A stretch of DNA of 64,000 bases from Anaerolineales bacterium UBA2181. Lineage in GTDB: Bacteria; Chloroflexota; Anaerolineae; Promineifilales; UBA4811. How positions within the stretch are numbered: position 1 is the stretch's first letter; the number at the start of each line of letters is the position of its first letter. The notes beneath the pieces were generated by a model. That model was not told the DNA's origin and ran no database searches. It worked only from the letters and a program-made list of their open reading frames with translations. Shown here piece by piece: positions 1 through 8,094 of this stretch. The position numbers were made by a program, and so were the translations under genes. The stretch covers positions 54,526 to 118,525 of the forward strand of contig DCVT01000027.1 of NCBI GenBank assembly GCA_002328075.1, read 5' to 3'.

Positions 1-1156
1 ACTGGACCTTTTCGCCCAGATTAGCAAAGGCGCGGTGGCTCACAGTCTCCACCAGCGTCGGCATAAAGAGATCATAACCCTGGGCAAAGACGCCTCCCAG
101 AACAATGCGCTCCGGGTTAAAAACGTTGACCAGGTTCGCCAATGCTACACCCAAATACATTGCTCGCTCCTGGAGCATAGCCATGGTGGACCGGTCGCCT
201 GCCCGGGCAGCAGCGAAGACTCTCTCAATTGTTGGGCCAGCCTCACAACGCAGTGTGGTCGCCAGTATCCCTTGCGGTTCGAGCTGCGCCAACTGCTCTG
301 CCGACCGGAGTATGACCGGTTCCGAAACCAACGTCTCCAGACAGCCAGCGTTACCGCACCGGCAACGTTCCCCGCCTTGAACAACGACAGTAGTGTGGCC
401 GATCTCCCCCGCGCCGGCTGCGCTGCCCCGGTAAATTTGTCCATTCACTACCAGACCAGCGCCAACGCCAATCCTCCCGTACACAAACGCCAACGCGGTC
501 GGTTGCCGCTCCTGGCCAAACAGCGCCTCGCCCAAGGCCATCGCCCGGACGTTGTTGTCCACCACCACCGGCAGTCCACCCAACGCCTCTGCCATCCACT
601 GAGCGAGCGGAACATCCCGCCAACCCAGGTTGGGTGCGTAGACGTTGACACCCATCTCGGGGTCCACCAACCCGGACGCCCCTACTCCCAGCCCGACGAG
701 TTGACGGCTTGTCACGCCCAGGCGCTTCAGCATTGATGACGCCCGGAGCGTGATTGTGTCCACCGCCTGCCTGGCCGGCTGATCGTGTGGGTGTGCCCAG
801 ACTTCATCCTGAACAATGGTTGCACGCAAGTCGGTCAGCGCCACCCGGGTTCTCCCCACGCCGATGCTCACGCCAACGGCGTATCGCGCCTCAGGCACCA
901 GCCGGAGCAACATCTGCGGACGGCCGACTCTCCGCCGTGGTGAAGGCTCTTCAACCCCTTGTTCCACCACAATCCCCTCGTGCACAAGTTCGGCAACCAG
1001 GTTGGTGATGGTCGTATTAGAGAGACCGGTCATCCTGGCCAGCGCGGCGCGCGAGAGTGACGGATATCGCAGCAGACCCACCAGAATGGCCCGGAGATTG
1101 TGTGACCTTACCTTGCTGATGTTGCTCCCCGTCAGGATGGTATCATGTGCCATCAT
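1..1156 (-). CDS. ROK-family transcriptional repressor (3' end beyond window)
   Basis: Open frame from ATG 1156 to the window edge, about 385 residues visible. An N-terminal winged helix-turn-helix (about residues 14-75) precedes a ROK sugar-kinase-like domain. Diagnostic motifs are the zinc-binding CRCGNAGCLE near residue 264, the kinase-like VVVDNNVRAMALGE near 197, and GAGEIGHTTV. NagC/XylR-type ROK repressors bind a sugar or sugar phosphate and leave DNA when bound. An AGGAGA Shine-Dalgarno sits 7 nt upstream of the start. It diverges from the transketolase operon and shares a palindromic promoter region with it, so it is the likely local repressor. No effector can be read from the sequence. 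Confidence 0.9.
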   Translation of the reverse strand, partial: MMAHDTILTGSNISKVRSHNLRAILVGLLRYPSLSRAALARMTGLSNTTITNLVAELVHEGIVVEQGVEEPSPRRRVGRPQMLLRLVPEARYAVGVSIGVGRTRVALTDLRATIVQDEVWAHPHDQPARQAVDTITLRASSMLKRLGVTSRQLVGLGVGASGLVDPEMGVNVYAPNLGWRDVPLAQWMAEALGGLPVVVDNNVRAMALGEALFGQERQPTALAFVYGRIGVGAGLVVNGQIYRGSAAGAGEIGHTTVVVQGGERCRCGNAGCLETLVSEPVILRSAEQLAQLEPQGILATTLRCEAGPTIERVFAAARAGDRSTMAMLQERAMYLGVALANLVNVFNPERIVLGGVFAQGYDLFMPTLVETVSHRAFANLGEKVQ

Positions 1157-1205
1157 CGTCTCCTGCCCGGATTATTAAATCACGCGGGGAAAATAACCCA
1201 CAAAG

Positions 1206-1234
1206 ATTATACGGCCCAAAATGCCATTTGTCAA
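1206..1234 (-). promoter_or_regulatory. Consensus promoter of the ROK gene
   Basis: On the minus strand TTGACA (1234-1229) and TATAAT (1211-1206) are separated by exactly 17 bases, a perfect sigma-70 match. Transcription would start near 1199, giving a leader of about 43 nt before ATG 1156. The -35 box is one arm of the palindrome at 1229-1244. Confidence 0.8.
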
Positions 1235-1244
1235 GCACTTGACA
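1229..1244. promoter_or_regulatory. Palindromic operator carrying both divergent -35 boxes
   Basis: TGTCAAG-CA-CTTGACA is a perfect 7-bp inverted repeat with a 2-bp centre. Its left arm supplies the -35 box for the minus-strand ROK gene and its right arm the -35 box for the plus-strand transketolase operon. A dimer bound here would block both promoters. The binding protein is inferred to be the adjacent ROK repressor. Confidence 0.7.
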
Positions 1245-1267
1245 CCCGCCGACAATCCCCGTACAAT
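1239..1267 (+). promoter_or_regulatory. Promoter of the transketolase operon
   Basis: TTGACA (1239-1244) and TACAAT (1262-1267) with a 17-bp spacer. The predicted start is near 1275, leaving an approximately 80-nt leader before TTG 1355. The leader contains an AT-rich TTAATTAA palindrome around 1290. Confidence 0.75.
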
Positions 1268-1354
1268 CCTATTTTGTTCGCTTTCTTGATTAATTAATGC
1301 GGCCGCAGCCCTGATCCACGATGTCCAGGGGAGCGACCGGCGATCGGAGGCAAG

Positions 1355-2182
1355 TTGGAAGAGCACGAAAAGCGGTTCCTGGCTGCCAAGGCCAAAAAGG
1401 TCCGTCAACTCACCATCGACAGCATCGGCCGCCTAGGTGTCGGCCACGTGGGCGGCTCGATGTCAATCGCAGAGGTCCTCACCCTGCTCTATTACCGGCA
1501 CATGAACGTGGATCCGCAGGACCCACGCCGGCGGGACCGGGATCAGCTGGTGCTCTCCAAAGGGCATGCCGGGCCATCGCTCTACGCCGTCCTGGCGGAC
1601 AAGGGCTACTTTCCGATGGATTGGCTGCACACGCTCAACCGGGGCGGGACCAGACTGCCCAGCCACTGCGACCGCAACCTGACCCCGGGGGTGGACATGA
1701 CCACCGGCTCGCTGGGACAGGGTCTTTCGGCCGCGGTGGGTATCGCGCTGGGGAACCGGCTGGACAACATCGAAAGCACCGTCTATTGCATCATCGGCGA
1801 TGGCGAAAGCAACGAAGGCCAGGTCTGGGAAGCGGCTCAGGCTGCCTCCCAGTACTGCCTGGGCAACCTGATCGCCTTTACCGACTATAACAAGATGCAG
1901 ATCGACGGCTATATGTGCGACGTGATGAACATCGAGGACCTCACCGCCAAGTGGGTGGCCTTTGGTTGGTTTGCGCTCCGCGTCAACGGGCACGATCTGG
2001 AGGAGATGGACCGCGCCATCGAGCGGGCCAAGGCCCAGAAGCACCGACCCTCCATGATCGTGCTGGACACCATCAAGGGGAAGGGGATCTACTTTGCCGA
2101 GGGCAAACTGGCCAGCCACAATATGCCGGTGGCCTATGCCGACGCGCTGGAGGCGATCGACCGGCTGGAAAAAGAGGGGTAA
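1355..2182 (+). CDS. Transketolase, N-terminal (TPP-binding) subunit
   Basis: 275 residues, the size of the N-terminal half of split transketolases. It shows the thiamine diphosphate region GDGESNEGQVWEAA near residue 148, the phosphate loop GVGHVGGSMS near 30 and SKGHAGPSLYAVL near 68. With the next gene it should form a heteromeric enzyme moving two-carbon ketol units between sugars in the cytoplasm. The start is TTG 1355, four bases after a GGAGG. It is the first gene of the operon under the divergent ROK repressor, and the next gene begins 12 bp downstream. Split transketolases also serve ordinary pentose metabolism, so the substrate is not fixed by this gene alone. Confidence 0.92.
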   Translation: MEEHEKRFLAAKAKKVRQLTIDSIGRLGVGHVGGSMSIAEVLTLLYYRHMNVDPQDPRRRDRDQLVLSKGHAGPSLYAVLADKGYFPMDWLHTLNRGGTRLPSHCDRNLTPGVDMTTGSLGQGLSAAVGIALGNRLDNIESTVYCIIGDGESNEGQVWEAAQAASQYCLGNLIAFTDYNKMQIDGYMCDVMNIEDLTAKWVAFGWFALRVNGHDLEEMDRAIERAKAQKHRPSMIVLDTIKGKGIYFAEGKLASHNMPVAYADALEAIDRLEKEG

Positions 2183-2194
2183 CCGGAGGCACCC

Positions 2195-3151
2195 ATGACA
2201 ACCCAACCAACTCCCGAGATGCGTGCTGTCTACGCCCAAACCCTACTCGACCTGGCCCAACAGGACGAACGCATCCTGCTGCTGGAAGCAGATCTGATGC
2301 GGGCCACCGGCACCCGGCCGTTTCTGGAAGCCCTGCCGTCACGGACTTATAACGTGGGGGTGGCGGAAGCCAACCTGGTGGGTTTGGCCGCCGGCCTGTC
2401 AGCCACAGGCAAGATCCCATTTGCCAACACCTTTGCCTGCTTTGCCGCCCGCCGAGCCTACGACCAGTTCTTCATCTCGGCCAACTATGCCCGGCTCAAC
2501 GTCAAACTGGTGGGGACCGACCCCGGCGTGACGGCCGCCTATAACGGCGGCACCCACATGACCTTTGAGGACCTGGGGCTGATGCGCAACATCCCAGGCC
2601 TGGTGGTGTTGGAGCCGTGCGACCCGGTTTCGCTGGCCGAGTTAATCCGGCAGACCGCCTACCACGCTGGGTGCACCTACATGCGGCTCCACCGGGGAGT
2701 GGCGCCAGCCATCCACGCTTCCCAAGGCCATCTGCTGCTGGGCAAAGGGGTGATGCTGCGCGACGGGGAGGACCTGACCCTGATCGCTGCCGGCGTCGTC
2801 ATGGTGAACGAAGCGCTGGCAGCGGCCGACCTATTGGCCAACGATGGACATTCGGCGGCGGTGATTGACATGCACACCATCAAGCCCATCGACATCGAGC
2901 TGGTGCTGGAATCCGCCACCCGAACCGGCGCCTTGGTCACCTGCGAAAACCACCAGGTCATCAACGGTCTCGGATCCGCGGTCGCCGAGGTGCTGGCGGA
3001 GCGGCGGCCGACGCTGCTGCGACGGGTGGGGGTCCAGGACGAGTTCGGGGAGGTTGGGCCATTGGACTATCTCAAGGAGCGGTTTGGGCTGACAGCCGAG
3101 AATATCCGGCAGCAGGCGCTGGACCTGCTGCAGGCAAAGAGCGGCCGGTGA
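2195..3151 (+). CDS. Transketolase, C-terminal (pyrimidine-binding) subunit
   Basis: 318 residues carrying the pyrimidine-binding and C-terminal domains of transketolase. The catalytic glutamate lies in NVGVAEANLVGLAAGL (about residues 50-65). Other family motifs are TDPGVTAAYNGGTHMTFED and the C-terminal VIDMHTIKPID. A clean GGAGG precedes ATG 2195. It pairs with the upstream N-terminal subunit, and its last codons overlap the region where the isomerase gene begins, so translation is probably coupled. Confidence 0.92.
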   Translation: MTTQPTPEMRAVYAQTLLDLAQQDERILLLEADLMRATGTRPFLEALPSRTYNVGVAEANLVGLAAGLSATGKIPFANTFACFAARRAYDQFFISANYARLNVKLVGTDPGVTAAYNGGTHMTFEDLGLMRNIPGLVVLEPCDPVSLAELIRQTAYHAGCTYMRLHRGVAPAIHASQGHLLLGKGVMLRDGEDLTLIAAGVVMVNEALAAADLLANDGHSAAVIDMHTIKPIDIELVLESATRTGALVTCENHQVINGLGSAVAEVLAERRPTLLRRVGVQDEFGEVGPLDYLKERFGLTAENIRQQALDLLQAKSGR

Positions 3152-3177
3152 CGGAACCCGCTTCAAGGAGCATCCTG

Positions 3178-3663
3178 ATGGCAGAACAAGTGAGACTGGC
3201 AATTGCATCCGACCTTTCGGGCTTTCCCCTCAAGCAGGCGATCGTTGAGCATCTGCGGCAGCGGGAGGGGCTGGCGGTGACCGACCTGGGCATCCACAGC
3301 ACCGACGAGGTCCGACCGTATTATGAACAGGCAACCAAGGTGGCGCTGGCCATCCAACGGGGCGAGGCCGACCGGGGAGTCCTGATCTGCGGTACCGGGC
3401 AGGGTATGGCGATTGTAGCCAACAAGCACAAGGGCATCTATGCCTGTGTGGGCAACAACGTCTTTGACGCCGAGCGGGGCAAGATCGTCAACAACGCCAA
3501 CGTGCTCACGATGGGAGGCTGGATCACGGCGCCGTTCTTGGGACTAGAGATCGTGGATGCCTGGCTGCGTGTCCAGTTTGTGCAAAAGATGGAGTTCAAA
3601 CGTGAGTGGTTGACCAACGCCTTGCACCAGGTGCAGGCGCTGGAGGAACGCAACTTTAAATAG
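3178..3663 (+). CDS. RpiB/LacAB-family sugar isomerase with altered active site
   Basis: 161 residues of the RpiB/LacAB fold. The catalytic-base cysteine is kept in GVLICGTGQGMAIVANK. Against E. coli RpiB as I recall it, the DH(V/A)GF histidine is leucine here (SDLSGFPLK) and the histidine of HNDTNVL is valine (VNNANVL); C-terminal phosphate-binding arginines are also not obviously kept. The substrate is therefore probably not ribose 5-phosphate. ATG 3178 is preferred over GTG 3148 because AAGGAG lies 7 nt upstream. Third gene of the operon. A four-carbon substrate such as sulfoerythrose is one inferred possibility; LacAB-like or erythrulose-phosphate roles are alternatives. Confidence 0.85.
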   Translation: MAEQVRLAIASDLSGFPLKQAIVEHLRQREGLAVTDLGIHSTDEVRPYYEQATKVALAIQRGEADRGVLICGTGQGMAIVANKHKGIYACVGNNVFDAERGKIVNNANVLTMGGWITAPFLGLEIVDAWLRVQFVQKMEFKREWLTNALHQVQALEERNFK

Positions 3664-3724
3664 GGTGCATCGCTCCGGCTGACCTCCGCTCGACGACTCA
3701 CACCCTGGTACTCCAGTCTGGCCC

Positions 3725-4456
3725 ATGGACCCCTCCCTGTTGGCTCTGGTCGTTCCGATCATCATCCTGGTCAGCAACACCACCCGTTCCACGTTCGGTT
3801 TCGGCGGCGGGCTGATGGCCATGCCCTTGTTGGCTATGGTGGTGGATGTTCGCATTGCCACGCCGCTGGTGGCGCTGATCGCCAACACCGATGCGCTGGC
3901 CATCCTTCTAACGGAATGGCGCAACGTCCGTTTGGCCAGCGCCTGGCGGCTGGTCGTCGCTTCACTCCTGGGAGTCCCGTTGGGGCTGCTCTTTATCACC
4001 GGCGCCTACGAGGGGGTGGCCAAATTAAGCCTCGCGCTGGTGGTTATCGGGTTTTCGCTCTATAACTTTCTAAAACACCGGCACCACGCGTTGACTGGGG
4101 AGAGGACTGCCCTCATCTTTGGCTTTTTTGCGGGCATCCTGGGCGGCGCGTTCAACGCCAACGGCCCCTTGGTGGTAATCTATGGGAAACTGCGGGATTG
4201 GCCAACCGAACGATTCCGCGCCACGCTCCAGGGGTACTTTTTTCCCGTCGGCCTGCTGACCATCTCCAGCCACGCGGTGGCGGGTCTCGTCACCCCTACC
4301 GTCCTTCGGCTGTACTTGGTTTCGCTGCCCGCCGTGGTGCTGGCGTTTCTTATAGGACGCCGCTTGAGCCGACTACTCACCGCGGGCAAGTTTGATCGGT
4401 TGGTTTACCTTCTGCTGATGGCGTTGGGCGTCACCCTGCTGGTGCAGACCCTCTGA
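3725..4456 (+). CDS. TauE/SafE-family membrane exporter
   Basis: 243 residues, almost entirely hydrophobic with about seven to eight membrane segments, and the two-fold repeat typical of TauE/SafE (UPF0721) permeases. Recognisable stretches are TRSTFGFGGGLMAMPLLAM near the N terminus and FGFFAGILGGAFNANGPLVV at the start of the second half. Family members export sulfite, sulfoacetate and other organosulfonates, or are uncharacterised. It follows the isomerase by 61 bp in the same direction, so it is probably the last gene of the operon and exports an end product. Confidence 0.8.
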   Translation: MDPSLLALVVPIIILVSNTTRSTFGFGGGLMAMPLLAMVVDVRIATPLVALIANTDALAILLTEWRNVRLASAWRLVVASLLGVPLGLLFITGAYEGVAKLSLALVVIGFSLYNFLKHRHHALTGERTALIFGFFAGILGGAFNANGPLVVIYGKLRDWPTERFRATLQGYFFPVGLLTISSHAVAGLVTPTVLRLYLVSLPAVVLAFLIGRRLSRLLTAGKFDRLVYLLLMALGVTLLVQTL

Positions 4457-4465
4457 CCGGCCGGG

Positions 4466-5268
4466 TCAAGCCAGCAACCGATGCACCTGATCCAGATGCG
4501 CCCGTGAGGTCAGGTCGAGGCTGAGGGGAGTAACCGAGACCCAGCCCTGGACCAGCGCGTGAGCGTCGGTTCCTTCCTCGCCGTACGTCCCCCGAGCGGT
4601 GCGATATCTGACCCGGCCCGGGCCGGTTAGGGGTCAGCCCGCAAATCGGTCACTGCCCGATAATAGGGAGCGCGGTCCTGCCGGGTCACCACCCAGGAGG
4701 TCTCCCGGGTCGCCAGGCGGGGAACCTCGATCTTGAGCACATCCACGTCCGGCGGCCACGCTTGGCGGAGCGTCCGCCGCGCAAACAGCTTGCCAAAAAA
4801 GGCGGCCGTGCCGAAATCGATCTGCCGGTCAAGCCGGAAATAGTCATCGCTGGAAATCTCCAGCGAGATGGCCAGCGCGCGGATGCCTTGCTCGGCCGCC
4901 TCCAGCGCGGCGCCGACCGTTCCCGAGGCCGTGACCACCGGACCCAGATTCTCGCCATAACTGATGCCAGAGACCACCAGATCCGGTTGGCGGTCGGCCA
5001 GTTCGTGGATGCCATACTCGACCGCCAGCGCCGGCGTAGAATTGACGCTGAAGGCGGCCCAAGACCGTCGGTCATGGACCACCTGAGCCCGGGCAATGCA
5101 CCCATCGTATCCGCCGGTTTGCGACCGGCTCCGGCCCAGGTTTGATTGCTGCTCCGCAGGCGCCACAATCAACAGCTCTCCCAGCGGGTCTAGCGCCGAG
5201 GCCAGGGCTGCCAGGCCGGGCGAGTCAATCCCGTCGTCGTTGGTCACCAGGATCAACGGTTTGCTCAT
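4466..5268 (-). CDS. surE: SurE 5'-nucleotidase, reading frame broken near the C terminus
   Basis: The frame begins MSKPLILVTNDDGIDSPGL, the SurE signature with metal-binding DD, then SRSQTGG and VVSGISYGENLG, covering residues 1-214. It stops at TAA 4627 in the run GACCCCTAA. The missing end continues in another frame down to TGA 4466, reading GTYGEEGTDAHALVQGWVSV, then TPLSLDLTSRAHLD, which matches the SurE C terminus. One extra C in the CCCC run restores a 267-residue protein. SurE dephosphorylates nucleoside 5'- and 3'-monophosphates. ATG 5268 is chosen by family alignment; no good ribosome site is visible. It converges on the exporter gene. Confidence 0.85.
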
Positions 5269-5591
5269 GAGTGCCGTTAACCTCACTGTTCTTGCCGCCC
5301 AGTACAAAGAGGTATTCTCAGACACAGGGTGCAAAAATGCGATTTTCTTCCTGTGTCCGGCACTACATGTGTCCATAGGCACAATGCACAAAACGCTTTC
5401 ACCCTGACCGCCCGGGTGGTCATTTCCAATGCGAAAGTGAATTCACAAGCGGCTCAAGCCGCCAGAAACGGGTAGAGGTGACACCTGGATCATATCCAAC
5501 ACCCGTGGGGTTGCCAGCAGTTCACTAGCCGGGATGGATGGATTACCCCCAAGACAATGCTTGAGGGCAATCCGGGACGCCTTGAGCAGTG
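5269..5591. other. Intergenic region with no recognised gene
   Basis: 323 bp between the start of surE and the end of the GyrI-like gene. Short open frames here lack ribosome sites and family features. The surE promoter is presumably in the half near 5268, but I see no convincing -35/-10 pair. Confidence 0.5.
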
Positions 5592-6065
5592 CTACTCAGC
5601 GATGGGAAGATGCAGATCCAAGACGAACTCGGTATCTGGCAGATCCATCGGGAGGCTCTCCTCCAGCCATTGGTGGGTGCCGCATTTGTACTTACTATCT
5701 TCGCGCCACGTAACCAGCTTCTTCCAAGTAGCCCCGATCACGTCGAATTGCCCCTTCGGCACTTCGCACCGCGTGACTGCGTAGAGACCTCCCTCGAAAC
5801 TCAGGATTTTCGCGTCGCCTTCCGGCTCTGCATCGGGACCAATCACGATCCACACCTCGTAGCCATAATTCGGGCTGCCCGCAGAAGGGTTGGGATTGTT
5901 GAAGCCGAACAGGCGATGCTTCTCAGGATTCTCAAGCAACCCCCTGGGCTTTGCCCAGGTTAGAAGCTTCTCCCATGCCTCACCTTCTGGGCTTTCGCCG
6001 AAGCCCAAGAAACTGGCCACGCGCATCGGCTCGATTTTCACAATTCGTACGTCTAGTCCACTCAT
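5592..6065 (-). CDS. GyrI-like small-molecule-binding protein
   Basis: 157 residues matching the GyrI-like/AraC effector-binding (SHS2) fold, with no DNA-binding domain. Typical stretches are EPMRVASFLGFG near the N terminus, YGYEVWIVIG in the middle and the late WLEESLP. Such free-standing domains bind hydrophobic or cationic compounds; some act as hydrolases or drug-sequestering proteins. ATG 6065 is chosen because AAGGAGA lies 9 nt upstream; a longer frame to 6152 would run through the operator. It diverges from a WYL regulator, an arrangement like YobU/YobV in Bacillus, so it is probably that regulator's target. Confidence 0.75.
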   Translation of the reverse strand: MSGLDVRIVKIEPMRVASFLGFGESPEGEAWEKLLTWAKPRGLLENPEKHRLFGFNNPNPSAGSPNYGYEVWIVIGPDAEPEGDAKILSFEGGLYAVTRCEVPKGQFDVIGATWKKLVTWREDSKYKCGTHQWLEESLPMDLPDTEFVLDLHLPIAE

Positions 6066-6127
6066 CTGACTCTCTCCTTTTGCTTTACTTACCGAGCAAT
6101 GCATCATGCTCCATCTGTGAACACGAT

Positions 6128-6179
6128 CACTATACCATGCCATCCCTGACATCTACTGTCAGGGTTCTATGGTATAGTG
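6128..6179. promoter_or_regulatory. Nested palindromic operator with mirrored extended -10 promoters
   Basis: Outer arms CACTATACCAT (6128-6138) and ATGGTATAGTG (6169-6179) are perfect inverted repeats. Inner arms CCCTGACA (6144-6151) and TGTCAGGG (6157-6164) are also perfect and share the same centre. Each outer arm reads as an extended -10 box (TGGTATAGT) facing outward, one toward the WYL gene and one toward the GyrI-like gene. The likely binder is the WYL protein. Confidence 0.7.
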
Positions 6180-6207
6180 AAAGAAACTCAGATCCAGGGA
6201 GATTGCG

Positions 6208-7200
6208 ATGCGTGCAGACCGATTGTTATCAATACTTCTGCTCTTACAAGCTCGTGGGCAAATGACGGCTCGGGAACTCGCCAAGGAACTGGAAGTCTCT
6301 GAGCGAACCATCTACCGGGACATTACTGCCCTCAGCATCGCCGGCGTTCCTGTCTACGGTGAATCCGGTCCTGATGGTGGCTACGCCCTAGTCGACAATT
6401 ATCGGACCAATCTCACCGGTTTGACCGAGGGTGAGGTGCGCGCGTTGTTTATGCTTGGTATTCCTGCGCCGCTGGCTGACCTGGGCGTGACTCGGGACTT
6501 TCGAGCAGCCCTGCTGAAACTATCTGCTGGGTTGCCCGACACCCGTCGCCGGGATGAAGAGAGGGTTCGTCAATGCTATCACCTCGATTCGATTTGGTGG
6601 CGCCAAGGCGAGGAGCGGGTACCACATTTGCAGGCGGTTCACCAAGCTGTCCGGGAGAATCGCAAGCTCCATATAGCGTACCGGCCGCCGTTCGCGATCG
6701 AAATTGAACGGTTGGTTGCTCCTTATGGGCTTGTTGCCAAGTCTGGAGTCTGGTATCTGGTGTGTGCCAGGAACGATACGATTTACGTGCATCGTGCTTC
6801 TGATTTGCTGGATGTGCGCATATCAGAGGAATCCTTTGAGCGTCCAACGAGTTTTGATCTGGCGTCGTTCTGGGAAGAATGGTGTATTGAGTACGAGACA
6901 CTTCTTTCTGATTTCACTGCCACCGTGCGCGTCACACCAGGTTTCATCTCCGAGCTTCCCAGGTACTTTGGCAACTATATCCACACCAAGATAGCACAAG
7001 CCAGGCCGCCAGATGCAGAAGGCTGGATCAGGCTGGAGCTATCCTTCGAGTCGTTTGAAGCTGCAAGAGATCGCATTCTTGGTTTTGGGCGGGCAGTCGA
7101 GGTTCTGGAGCCATGTGCGTTGCAGAGAAGTGTACTCGACTATGCCGAGCAGATCGTTGCCCTCTACACACGTTGTCAGGGTGAGCCAAGCATTAGCTGA
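6208..7200 (+). CDS. HTH/WYL-domain transcriptional regulator (YafY/YobV type)
   Basis: 330 residues. Residues 1-60 form a DeoR-like winged helix (MTARELAKELEVSERTIYRD). A WYL domain follows, with GLVAKSGVWYLVCARND around residues 170-190, and a C-terminal WCX-like domain ends the protein. WYL domains sense nucleic-acid or other ligands and control the attached helix-turn-helix. ATG 6208 lies about 30 bases after the -10 box inside the palindromic operator, so autoregulation is likely. It is divergent from the GyrI-like gene, its probable partner target. Confidence 0.88.
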   Translation: MRADRLLSILLLLQARGQMTARELAKELEVSERTIYRDITALSIAGVPVYGESGPDGGYALVDNYRTNLTGLTEGEVRALFMLGIPAPLADLGVTRDFRAALLKLSAGLPDTRRRDEERVRQCYHLDSIWWRQGEERVPHLQAVHQAVRENRKLHIAYRPPFAIEIERLVAPYGLVAKSGVWYLVCARNDTIYVHRASDLLDVRISEESFERPTSFDLASFWEEWCIEYETLLSDFTATVRVTPGFISELPRYFGNYIHTKIAQARPPDAEGWIRLELSFESFEAARDRILGFGRAVEVLEPCALQRSVLDYAEQIVALYTRCQGEPSIS

Positions 7201-7253
7201 GTTTCGGCCGTCAGACCATTGGATGCATCACTCGTGCTGGCTGGATCCGGATA

Positions 7254-7279
7254 GGAGCCGGGGCATGCACCCCGGCTCC
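7254..7279. terminator. Hairpin between converging genes
   Basis: GGAGCCGGGG (7254-7263) and CCCCGGCTCC (7270-7279) form a perfect 10-bp stem with a 6-base loop CATGCA. It lies between the WYL gene end (7200) and the converging metG remnant end (7306). There is no clear T run, so termination strength is uncertain. Confidence 0.5.
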
Positions 7280-7305
7280 CTGATTTCTGGTTTCCTGCTA
7301 CCGAG

Positions 7306-8094
7306 TCAACGCCCCAACCGCGCGTACTCCTCCTCAATCACGCTCTCGTCCAGCTTTTTGAACAGCGGGGCCGGCTCCCGCAACGCCTGCCCCACCGGCA
7401 GCGCGCTGGGCGCCCAGGTGCCGATGGCCCCGCTGTGGTCGTAGGTCAGAGCCTGGTGCGAGCGTGTCTCCTCCTCGTATTCGACCACCTGCTGCGTGCC
7501 GAACAACTGCCCCTCGTACCCCAGGTACTCGTGCAGCTTCTGCGCCGTGTGCGGCAGGATCGGCGCCAGGATCGTCTTCAGGTTGTCCACGGCGCGCAGG
7601 ATGACGTACACACTCGTCGCCGCCGCCTGGCGGTCCTCCTTGATCTGGAACCAGGGCGCCTTGCGGTCAAGGTAGCGGTTCGCCTCGCGGGCCAGGGCCA
7701 GGGCCTCGCCCAGGGCGGCGCGGAACTTGCAGGCGTTGTACAACTCACCCACTGTCTCAAAGCCGGCCTCGACCTTCGCCAGGAGGGCGCGGTCCTCAGC
7801 ATCCAACTCACCTGACTCGGGCACCCGGCCGTCGAAGCGCTTGTAGGCGAATGACAGCATACGGTTCGCCAGATTGCCCCATGTCGCCACCAGCTCGTTG
7901 TTGTTGCGCTCGACAAAGTCCTCCCATGAGAACTCGGTGTCGCGGGTCTCGGGGGCGGTGGCCGTGAGATAGAAGCGCAGGGCGTCGGGGTCGTACTTGC
8001 TCAGAAAGTAGGGTACCTCCACGAACGCGCCACGGCTCTTGCTCAGCTTGGTTCCCTTAAAGTTGAGCCACTCTAATGGGTCATCACCGCGCTG
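7306..8094 (-). pseudogene. metG: Methionyl-tRNA synthetase C-terminal remnant
   Basis: The open frame after the in-frame TGA at 8097-8095 encodes about 262 residues. It starts with the KMSKS region (LNFKGTKLSKSRG), then YDPDALRFYLTATAPETRDT and the anticodon-binding helical domain (NLANRMLSFAYKRFDG). The Rossmann catalytic half with the HIGH motif, roughly 300 residues, is absent, and the sequence upstream of 8095 is unrelated. The fragment cannot charge tRNA. A first ATG-like start at 8022 would begin even later. It is probably left from a recombination or partial transfer; the functional metG should be elsewhere in the genome. Confidence 0.85.

Noticed and set aside
35..736. 233-codon open frame on the plus strand
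   Set aside because: Lies wholly inside the ROK repressor on the other strand, which has complete family motifs.
1463..2239. 258-codon minus-strand frame
   Set aside because: Antisense shadow of the transketolase N-terminal gene; no family features.
4627..4640. Programmed -1 frameshift in surE
   Set aside because: CCCCTAA is not a known slippery heptamer and two other genes show the same G/C loss, so an indel is more likely.
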